Source of the DNA: an uncultured Alistipes sp.
GTDB taxonomy: Bacteria > Bacteroidota > Bacteroidia > Bacteroidales > Rikenellaceae
Length of the DNA: 7,157 bases
Direction: 5' to 3'
Assembly: GCA_900769745.1 (NCBI GenBank)
Contig: CAAGHX010000045.1
Span: 1 to 7,157, forward strand
Shown piece by piece: positions 1-5,447 of this stretch (its first letter is position 1; each line of letters begins with the position of its first letter). Under the pieces are notes generated by a model that worked only from the letters and a program-made list of their open reading frames with translations, had not been told where the DNA came from and searched no databases. A program made the translations under genes and the position numbers.

Positions 1-139
1 ATACGAAATATATCACCACAATACCCGATAGGATATAAGGAGCATTGGTACCTCTGGTCATGCGGTAGAGGCCGAACATGAGCGAAGCGACCAAGAAAAT
101 ATCGATAAAATCTATAAGTGTAAAAGGTATAAAATCCAT
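1..139 (-). CDS. cdaA: Diadenylate cyclase CdaA family, N-terminal fragment (cut by window edge)
   Basis: Reading the minus strand from the ATG at 139-137 gives an open frame of 46 codons that runs off the left edge. It begins MDFIPFTLIDFIDIFLVASL and continues with a LYRMTRGT stretch and a hydrophobic ILSGIVVIYFV stretch. Two hydrophobic segments around a short basic loop, starting with a D-F/I-I-D-I-hydrophobic pattern, are what I know from the membrane-anchored N-terminus of CdaA/YbbP proteins, which make cyclic di-AMP from two ATP at the cytoplasmic membrane. The catalytic DisA_N domain, with its DGA and RHR motifs, would lie beyond the edge and cannot be seen. A Bacteroidota promoter candidate lies 33 bases upstream. 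The gene is divergent from the NifU-like/GGGtGRT operon. Identification rests only on the N-terminus, so another small membrane protein remains possible. Confidence 0.7.
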   Translation of the reverse strand, partial: MDFIPFTLIDFIDIFLVASLMFGLYRMTRGTNAPYILSGIVVIYFV

Positions 140-171
140 AGCCGATAATTTGTTCCTACAAATATACGATA

Positions 172-202
172 CAAAATTAAGAAACCTTTATTATTCGTCA
201 AA
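172..202 (-). promoter_or_regulatory. Promoter candidate for the cdaA-type gene
   Basis: On the minus strand a TTTG (complement of 199-202) is followed, after 19 bases, by TAATTTTG (complement of 172-179). This matches the Bacteroidota primary sigma pattern TTTG / TAnnTTTG with a spacer in the accepted range. Transcription would start near base 165, giving a leader of about 25 bases before the ATG at 139. A second TAnnTTTG (TATATTTG, complement of 159-166) lies slightly downstream but has no well-placed TTG partner. No start-site data are available here. Confidence 0.5.
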
Positions 203-335
203 AATTCCTTAAAAAATCATTCTATGCCCAAATAAACAGATCCGTAAAATAGATTTTGTAGCAAAATATGTCACTTTTTCATGATTTTTGTTATGCTGAG
301 TGCCAAAAAAATAGAAAATAATAATTGTAGTGATA

Positions 336-365
336 TTGCTTGTTGAATAAAAATTTCTATCTTTG
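336..365 (+). promoter_or_regulatory. Promoter candidate for the NifU-like/GGGtGRT operon
   Basis: TTG at 336-338 is followed after 19 bases by TATCTTTG at 358-365. This is a full match to the Bacteroidota -33 TTG / -7 TAnnTTTG pattern. Transcription would begin at about base 369-372, leaving a leader of roughly 115 bases before the ATG at 487. The perfect -7 box fits the high expression suggested by the codon use of the two downstream genes. Confidence 0.6.
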
Positions 366-371
366 TGATTG

Positions 372-486
372 GATTCATGCGTATGTGCTTTTCGTAGGTA
401 GGGGAGGTGGCTATGTATGGATGTAGACAGAGACAGTAAACAGAATAGAAAATACAGTTGTAGTAACAAATAAACTCTTCTAAATT
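372..486 (+). promoter_or_regulatory. 5' leader with candidate small upstream ORFs
   Basis: The leader predicted from the upstream promoter holds three very short ORFs: 377-397 (MRMCFS), 413-439 (MYGCRQRQ) and 417-473 (MDVDRDSKQNRKYSCSNK). The last two start 4 and 8 bases after GGAGGT at 403-408, inside a G-rich run at 396-410. That is a textbook Shine-Dalgarno sequence, while none of the main genes of the window has one. The 18-codon ORF stops 13 bases before the ATG of the NifU-like gene. All three encode at least one cysteine. I see no convincing riboswitch fold or terminator hairpin. It may be a translated leader, or a G-rich stretch with no role. Confidence 0.3.
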
Positions 487-1179
487 ATGATTTATTCACA
501 CGAAGTGCAGCAGATGTGCTGCGTTAAAAAGGGTGCTAATCACGCATCTGCACCAATCCCTCAGGAGGGCAAGTGGGTTGTAGCTAAGGAGATTAAGGAC
601 ATTTCAGGTCTTACACACGGTGTGGGCTGGTGTGCTCCTCAGCAGGGTGCCTGCAAACTTACTCTCAACGTTAAGGAGGGTATCATCCAGGAGGCATTGG
701 TTGAGACTATCGGTTGCTCTGGTATGACTCACTCTGCAGCTATGGCATCAGAGATTCTCCCAGGCAAGACTATCTTGGAGGCTTTGAACACCGACTTGGT
801 ATGCGATGCTATCAATACAGCTATGCGCGAGCTCTTCAAGCAGATTGTTTACGGTCGTACACAGTCAGCATTCTCTGAGGGCGGTCTTCCTATCGGTGCT
901 GGTCTCGAGGACTTGGGTAAGGGTCTTCGTTCACAGGTTGGTACTATGTTCGGTACAGTTGCTAAGGGTACTCGCTACTTGGAGATGGCCGAGGGTTACT
1001 GTACACGTATGGCTTTGGACGCTAACGATGAGGTTATCGGCTACGAGTTCGTACACCTTGGCAAGATGATGGAGTTCATCAAGAAGGGTATCGAGCCAGC
1101 TGAGGCTTTGGAGAAGTCAAAGGGTTCTTATGGCCGTTTCAAGGACGCAGTTAAGTACATCGATCCTCGTCAGGAGTAA
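487..1179 (+). CDS. NifU/IscU N-terminal-like iron-sulfur scaffold family protein (GGGtGRT partner)
   Basis: This 230-residue protein resembles the IscU/NifU N-terminal fold, which assembles iron-sulfur clusters in the cytoplasm. The clearest match is residues 58-100: KLTLNV, GIIQEA, then IGCSGMTHSAAMASEI and GKTILEA correspond to IscU's KLQIKV, GIIEDA, GCGSAIASSS and GKSLDEA. Cysteines are C11, C12, C49, C56, C77, C106 and C172. C77 fits the second IscU ligand. The usual CGD motif is absent; C49 and C56 (WCAPQQGAC) lie there instead. A C-terminal extension (about 130-230: GGLPIGAGLEDLGKGLRSQ, then a Tyr/Lys-rich end) goes beyond a plain IscU. An in-frame TAA at 481-483 fixes ATG 487 as the most upstream ATG, and I recall homologues that start the same way. 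The GGGtGRT gene follows after 35 bases. Serine uses only TCA and TCT. The family assignment is firm; scaffold activity is inferred. Confidence 0.85.
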   Translation: MIYSHEVQQMCCVKKGANHASAPIPQEGKWVVAKEIKDISGLTHGVGWCAPQQGACKLTLNVKEGIIQEALVETIGCSGMTHSAAMASEILPGKTILEALNTDLVCDAINTAMRELFKQIVYGRTQSAFSEGGLPIGAGLEDLGKGLRSQVGTMFGTVAKGTRYLEMAEGYCTRMALDANDEVIGYEFVHLGKMMEFIKKGIEPAEALEKSKGSYGRFKDAVKYIDPRQE

Positions 1180-1214
1180 ACCAAATTGTATAATCGAAAA
1201 AAGAGAATTTAGAT

Positions 1215-2216
1215 ATGGCAAATTTATTTGAGAGCTACGAGCGCCGAATCGACCACATCAACGAGGTGCTCGCACAGTATGGAATCGCAAGCATCGAGGA
1301 GGCTAAGGCTATCTGCGACGCTAAGGGTATTGATCCTTACAAGATGTGTGAGGAGACACAGCCAATCTGCTTCGAGAATGCAAAGTGGGCTTACGTAGTA
1401 GGTGCTGCTATCGCTATCAAGAAGGGTTGCACTAACGCTGCTGACGCTGCCGAGGCTATCGGTGAGGGTTTGCAGGCATTCTGCATCGCAGGTTCAGTAG
1501 CTGACGACCGTAAGGTAGGTATCGGCCACGGTAACTTGGCTGCACGTTTGTTGCGCGAGGAGACTCAGTGCTTCGCATTCTTGGCAGGTCACGAGTCATT
1601 TGCAGCCGCTGAGGGCGCTATCAAGATCGCCGAGATGGCAAACAAGGTACGCCAGAACCCATTGCGCGTTATCTTGAACGGTTTGGGTAAGGACGCTGCT
1701 AAGATCATCTCTCGTATCAACGGCTTTACATATGTTCAGACACAGTTCGACTACTACACTGGCGAGGTAGCTGTTGTAGAGGAGACTCCATACTCTGACG
1801 GTTTGCGTGCAAAGGTTCGTTGCTATGGTGTTGACGACGTACGCGAGGGCGTAGCAGTTATGTGGAAGGAGGACGTTGACGTATCAATCACTGGTAACTC
1901 AACTAACCCAACACGCTTCCAGCACCCAGTAGCAGGTACTTACAAGAAGGAGCGCGTATTGGCAGGCAAGAAGTACTTCTCAGTAGCATCAGGTGGTGGT
2001 ACAGGTCGTACATTGCACCCAGATAACATGGGCGCAGGTCCAGCTTCTTACGGTATGACTGATACTTTGGGCCGTATGCACTCTGACGCTCAGTTTGCAG
2101 GTTCTTCATCAGTACCAGCACACGTTGAGATGATGGGCTTCCTCGGTATGGGTAATAACCCAATGGTAGGTGCTACCGTTGCAGTTGCCGTAGCCGTACA
2201 GCAGGCGATGAAGTAG
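1215..2216 (+). CDS. GGGtGRT family protein
   Basis: This 333-residue protein carries the name-giving motif GGGTGRT at residues 260-266, followed by conserved-looking Gly/Met/His-rich blocks: LHPDNMGAGPASYGMTD, LGRMHSDAQFAGSSS and PAHVEMMGFLGMGNN. Cysteines lie at 34, 45, 52, 72, 90, 119 and 203, mostly in the N-terminal third. It has no signal peptide; alanine-rich segments near 63-70 and 318-331 look like buried helices rather than membrane spans. The family occurs in gut Bacteroidota and Firmicutes, regularly beside a NifU-like gene as here. I know of no established biochemical function. The pairing and the cysteines suggest a role with iron-sulfur clusters or redox metabolism, which is inference. 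The start at 1215 is preceded only by a weak purine run (AAAGAGAA). The gene is cotranscribed with its upstream neighbour and ends 33 bases before a strong terminator. Serine uses TCA, TCT and two AGC, never TCG. Confidence 0.9.
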   Translation: MANLFESYERRIDHINEVLAQYGIASIEEAKAICDAKGIDPYKMCEETQPICFENAKWAYVVGAAIAIKKGCTNAADAAEAIGEGLQAFCIAGSVADDRKVGIGHGNLAARLLREETQCFAFLAGHESFAAAEGAIKIAEMANKVRQNPLRVILNGLGKDAAKIISRINGFTYVQTQFDYYTGEVAVVEETPYSDGLRAKVRCYGVDDVREGVAVMWKEDVDVSITGNSTNPTRFQHPVAGTYKKERVLAGKKYFSVASGGGTGRTLHPDNMGAGPASYGMTDTLGRMHSDAQFAGSSSVPAHVEMMGFLGMGNNPMVGATVAVAVAVQQAMK

Positions 2217-2249
2217 TCTTAACGGACTTATTATCAATAGCTTTTATGG

Positions 2250-2278
2250 GGGATGATTCTTTTGAGTCATCCCTTTTT
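2250..2278 (+). terminator. Rho-independent terminator of the GGGtGRT operon
   Basis: GGGATGATTC (2250-2259) pairs with GAGTCATCCC (2264-2273) around a TTTT loop, forming a 10-bp stem with a single G-T wobble. Five T follow at 2274-2278. It lies 33 bases after the GGGtGRT stop codon and should insulate this operon from the hexuronate operon downstream. Confidence 0.9.
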
Positions 2279-2447
2279 GTGTCGTTATGGGAAGGTTGTG
2301 ATTAGAGTGTATTTTAGGACTATTTAAGAGCGTTCGATGTTGAGATGGTAGTTTGTATTAACCGCAGTGCCATTCTCGGCAATAATTTGCATCGGAGAGT
2401 TACAAAGATTATACGAGAATTGCAAGTCTGCCTCGGTATTTTTAGAA

Positions 2448-2497
2448 GTTGGCGTGGGGAGGGTTTATTTGACAAATTGCGAGGGTTGGCGTTGTGA
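2448..2497 (+). repeat. 13-base imperfect direct repeat before uxaC, possible operator
   Basis: GTTGGCGTGGGGA at 2448-2460 and GTTGGCGTTGTGA at 2485-2497 agree at 11 of 13 positions and start 37 bases apart. A GAGGGTT also occurs twice, at 2459-2465 and 2481-2487. The second copy overlaps the proposed -33 element of the uxaC promoter, where a repressor could block RNA polymerase. No regulator gene is in the window. The match could be chance. Confidence 0.3.
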
Positions 2498-2522
2498 AAT
2501 CTCAAAAAAATCATTAACTTTA
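2492..2522 (+). promoter_or_regulatory. Promoter candidate for the hexuronate operon
   Basis: TTG at 2492-2494 and TAACTTTA at 2515-2522 are separated by 20 bases. The -7 box matches TAnnTTTG except for its last base. Transcription would start near 2529, leaving a leader of under 20 bases before the uxaC ATG at 2547. The imperfect consensus would suit a regulated, inducible promoter. Confidence 0.45.
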
Positions 2523-2546
2523 CAAAAATAATATACACCTATCGCT

Positions 2547-3959
2547 ATGAAACAGTTTAATGACGACAATTTTTTGTTGCAGACGCCAACTGCGGAGCGT
2601 CTATATCACGAGTATGCAGCCAAGCAGCCGATTATCGACTACCACTGCCACCTCAGCCCCGAGTATGTGGCATCGAACCACAAGTTCGACAACTTGTCGA
2701 AGATTTGGCTCGAGGGCGACCACTACAAGTGGCGTGCGATGCGTACCAACGGTGTAGATGAGCGCTACATCACAGGCAAAGATACAACCGATTGGGAGAA
2801 GTTCGAGAAGTGGGCGGAGACCGTACCATACACAATGCGTAACCCGCTCTATCACTGGACTCACTTGGAACTTAAAACTGCCTTTGGTGTGGAGAAGTTG
2901 CTCAACCCTTCGACTGCGCGCGAGATTTACGATATCTGTACCGAGAAGTTGCAGCAGCCTGAGTTCTTTGCTCGCGGTTTGATGGAGCGCTACAATGTAG
3001 AGGTTGTCTGCACCACCGACGATCCGATTGACTCGCTCGAGCACCACTTGAAGGTTGCAGCCGACGGATTTAAGGTGAAGATGTTGCCTACTTGGCGCCC
3101 CGACAAGGCTATGGCGGTAGAGGTAGCGGCAGATTTCAAGGCTTACATCGACAAGTTGGCCGAGGTATCGGGTGTCGAGATAAAGAAGTTCCGAGATGTA
3201 ATCGATGCTTTGCGTGAGCGTCACAAGTTCTTCGAGGAGGTTGGTTGCCGTCTGTCGGACCACGGTATCGAGGAGTTCTACGCCGAGGATTACACCCAGG
3301 CTGAGATTGACGCAATCTTCGAGAAGGTTTATGGTGGCAAGGAGCTTACACGCGGCGAGATTCTCAAGTACAAGACCGCCATGATGGTTGAGTTTGCCAT
3401 TATGGATTGGGAAACAGGCTGGACACAGCAGTTCCACTATGGCACTATCCGCAACAACAATACGCGCATGTTCCGTCAGTTGGGCCCCGACACAGGTTTC
3501 GATTCGATTGGTGACTTCACTGTAGCCAAGAATATGGCGAAGTTCTTCGATATGTTGGACGGCCAGGATAAGCTCACAAAGACGATCATCTACAACCTCA
3601 ATCCACGCGATAACGAGTTGGTAGCTACGATGTTGGGCAACTTCCAGGATGGTCGCTATGGTGCGGGCAAGATTCAGTTCGGTTCTGGCTGGTGGTTCCT
3701 CGATCAGAAGGATGGTATGGAGAAGCAGATGAACTCCCTCTCGACTTTGGGTCTGTTGAGCCGCTTTGTGGGAATGTTGACCGACTCGCGTTCGTTCCTT
3801 TCGTACCCTCGTCACGAATACTTCCGTCGTACTCTCTGTAACTTGTTGGGTAACGACATCGAGCAGGGTTTGCTTCCAGCATCGGAGATTGAGTTTATCG
3901 GCAAGGAGATTGTCGAGAGCGTATGCTACCGCAATGCTAAGAACTATTTCAAATTTTAA
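2547..3959 (+). CDS. uxaC: Glucuronate/galacturonate isomerase UxaC
   Basis: UxaC isomerises D-glucuronate to D-fructuronate and D-galacturonate to D-tagaturonate in the cytoplasm, the first step of hexuronate catabolism. At 470 residues it has the length of the E. coli enzyme. It belongs to the amidohydrolase superfamily: DYHCHLSPEY at 31-40 supplies the metal-binding HxH (H33, H35). Other family landmarks are CTTDDPIDSLEHH (155-167), PTWRPDKA (181-188), HYGTIRNNNTRMF, a GSGWWFLDQKDG block and the C-terminal TDSRSFLSYPRHEYFRR. The ATG at 2547 gives this full-length N-terminus; no Shine-Dalgarno sequence is evident, as is usual in Bacteroidota. It is the first gene of the operon, 22 bases before the transporter. 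Serine is mainly TCG, unlike the operon to its left. UxaB and UxaA downstream point to the galacturonate branch as the main task. No truncation or missing key residue is visible. Confidence 0.97.
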   Translation: MKQFNDDNFLLQTPTAERLYHEYAAKQPIIDYHCHLSPEYVASNHKFDNLSKIWLEGDHYKWRAMRTNGVDERYITGKDTTDWEKFEKWAETVPYTMRNPLYHWTHLELKTAFGVEKLLNPSTAREIYDICTEKLQQPEFFARGLMERYNVEVVCTTDDPIDSLEHHLKVAADGFKVKMLPTWRPDKAMAVEVAADFKAYIDKLAEVSGVEIKKFRDVIDALRERHKFFEEVGCRLSDHGIEEFYAEDYTQAEIDAIFEKVYGGKELTRGEILKYKTAMMVEFAIMDWETGWTQQFHYGTIRNNNTRMFRQLGPDTGFDSIGDFTVAKNMAKFFDMLDGQDKLTKTIIYNLNPRDNELVATMLGNFQDGRYGAGKIQFGSGWWFLDQKDGMEKQMNSLSTLGLLSRFVGMLTDSRSFLSYPRHEYFRRTLCNLLGNDIEQGLLPASEIEFIGKEIVESVCYRNAKNYFKF

Positions 3960-3981
3960 CGACTTAAAACCCCATTAAGAT

Positions 3982-5424
3982 ATGTCACAACTTCAGGAGA
4001 AAAAGACAAATTGGCGTTGGTGGATGTGCCTGATGCTCTTTATGGCTACAACCGTCAACTACATGGATCGCCAGGTACTGTCGCTGACCTGGAAAGACTT
4101 TATTGCACCCGAGTTCCATTGGACCGACTCGGACTATGGTACAATTACGGGATTCTTCTCGATATTCTACGCCTTCGCATGCCTCTTTGCGGGTAAATTC
4201 GTCGATTGGATGGGCACAAAGAAGGGCTTTCTCTGGGCTATCGGCATTTGGTCGCTCGGTGCTTGTATGCACGCGGGTTGTGGCTGGGCAACAATGCATT
4301 TCTTGGGTTATGAGTCGTTGGAAGCTCTGCGAGCCGTGGAGATAGGCTCGAAGGCAGCTATGGCTATTGCTGCACTTAGTGTATGGCTCTTCTTGATTTG
4401 TCGTGCTATCCTCGCATTGGGCGAAGCGGGCAACTTCCCTGCAGCGATTAAGGTTACAGCCGAATACTTCCCTAAGAAGGATCGCGCATTGGCGACATCA
4501 TTGTTCAATGCGGGAGCTTCGGTAGGCGCCTTGGCTGCACCGCTGACCGTTCCTATCTTGACACAGGCCTTTGGTTGGGAGATGTCGTTCATCATCATTG
4601 GTGTATTAGGTTTCGTATGGATGTTCTTCTGGGTATATATGTACGAGAAGCCCGAGAAATCGAAGCATGTGAATAGTGCCGAGCTTGCGTATATTCTCCA
4701 AGACGAGGATACTACAGCCGAGGTAAAGCCTGCTGAGGAGCAGAAGGCAATTCCGCTGCTTAAGTGCTTCGGCTACAAGCAGACCTGGTCGTTTATTGCG
4801 GGTAAATTCTTCACCGACGGCGTTTGGTGGTTCTATCTCTTCTGGGCTCCGGCATACTTCTCGGAGTGTGGCTACGGCATGGACACAACACAGGGAAAGA
4901 TGCTCGTATTCGTCCTCTATCTTATCGTTACGGTTGTCTCAATCGGCGGTGGATATCTGCCTAAGTTCTTTGTGGAGAAGAGGGGCATGGAGCCATATTC
5001 GGGTCGTATGCGTGCGATGTTAATCTTTGCATTCTTCCCCCTCTTTGCACTCTTTGCGCAGCCATTGCAGGGCATTTCGGTTTGGTTCCCGGCTATCATT
5101 ATCGGTATTGCGGGCGCGGGTCACCAGGCGTGGTCGGCAAACCTCTTCTCGACAGTTGGAGATATGTTCCCTAAATCGACAATCGCAACTATCACCGGAA
5201 TTGGTGCTATGCTCGGAGGTTGTAGCGCATTCCTTATCAACAAGGGCGCGGGTATGCTCTTTACATACGCTGAGGCTCAGGGTTCAGCCTTCACTTTCGC
5301 CGGTTTCGAGGGTAAGCCTGCAGGCTATATGATTATCTTCTGCATCTGCGCCGTAGCCTACATAATAGCGTGGTCGATTATGAAGAGTTTGGTACCAAAA
5401 CACAAGCCTATCGTTATCAAGTAA
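3982..5424 (+). CDS. exuT: Hexuronate transporter, MFS anion:cation symporter family (ExuT-like)
   Basis: This 480-residue inner-membrane protein of the major facilitator superfamily probably imports galacturonate and glucuronate with protons. About 12 hydrophobic segments are seen, the first near 13-28. Family signatures include NYMDRQ (26-31), GEAGNFPAAIKVTAEYFPKK (147-166) and a C-terminal GAGHQAWSANLFSTVGDMFP block (377-396), all typical of the ExuT/ACS branch. A loop with about 25 extra residues (100-125, GYESLEALRAVE) sits before the fourth helix, and a charged cytoplasmic loop (about 222-256) divides the two halves. It lies 22 bases after uxaC and 23 bases before uxaB, so cotranscription is very likely. 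The enzymes around it support hexuronate as substrate. A related sugar acid such as altronate or glucarate cannot be excluded by sequence alone. Confidence 0.9.
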   Translation: MSQLQEKKTNWRWWMCLMLFMATTVNYMDRQVLSLTWKDFIAPEFHWTDSDYGTITGFFSIFYAFACLFAGKFVDWMGTKKGFLWAIGIWSLGACMHAGCGWATMHFLGYESLEALRAVEIGSKAAMAIAALSVWLFLICRAILALGEAGNFPAAIKVTAEYFPKKDRALATSLFNAGASVGALAAPLTVPILTQAFGWEMSFIIIGVLGFVWMFFWVYMYEKPEKSKHVNSAELAYILQDEDTTAEVKPAEEQKAIPLLKCFGYKQTWSFIAGKFFTDGVWWFYLFWAPAYFSECGYGMDTTQGKMLVFVLYLIVTVVSIGGGYLPKFFVEKRGMEPYSGRMRAMLIFAFFPLFALFAQPLQGISVWFPAIIIGIAGAGHQAWSANLFSTVGDMFPKSTIATITGIGAMLGGCSAFLINKGAGMLFTYAEAQGSAFTFAGFEGKPAGYMIIFCICAVAYIIAWSIMKSLVPKHKPIVIK

Positions 5425-5447
5425 TTTAATCATTAAAATCTACAGAA

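Larger units (their letters stand above)
140..486. other. Divergent AT-rich intergenic region
   Basis: These 347 bases separate the minus-strand cdaA-type gene from the plus-strand NifU-like gene. They are clearly richer in A and T than the genes around them. I see two promoter candidates (minus strand 172-202, plus strand 336-365), a leader with short ORFs and one strong Shine-Dalgarno-like GGAGGT (403-408), and an imperfect direct repeat (311-331 and 445-464). A minus-strand open frame across 209-469 has no recognisable protein features and covers the plus-strand promoter, so I do not call it a gene. Confidence 0.7.
2217..2546. other. Intergenic region between the GGGtGRT and hexuronate operons
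   Basis: These 330 bases hold the terminator at 2250-2278, a near-repeat of 13 bases (2448-2460 and 2485-2497) and a promoter candidate at 2492-2522. A 50-codon plus-strand ORF (2345-2497) and a 72-codon minus-strand ORF (2320-2538) are open but show no recognisable domain or ribosome binding site, and both overlap the promoter candidate or reach into it. I do not call either as a gene. I see no tRNA or known RNA motif. Confidence 0.6.

Noticed and set aside
425..443. AGACAG tandem copies as a microsatellite or CRISPR-like repeat
   Set aside because: Only two exact copies and one degenerate copy, with no spacers. It is too short to mean anything by itself.
209..469. 86-codon minus-strand ORF in the divergent intergenic region
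   Set aside because: It is a low-complexity, AT-driven translation rich in F, I, S, T and H, without domain features, and it overlaps a full-consensus plus-strand promoter and leader.
1180..1214. Possible terminator or promoter between the NifU-like and GGGtGRT genes
   Set aside because: The 35-base gap holds no hairpin and no TAnnTTTG box, so a single transcript is the simplest reading.
2320..2538. 72-codon minus-strand ORF upstream of uxaC
   Set aside because: It has no recognisable motif or ribosome binding site, and it covers the proposed uxaC promoter.
2601..3815. 404-codon open frame on the minus strand inside uxaC
   Set aside because: It lies wholly antisense to a clearly recognised full-length gene. 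Strong codon bias (GAG, AAG, TTG, TCG) removes stops from that antisense frame. The translation shows no known domain, and no promoter or ribosome site is evident.
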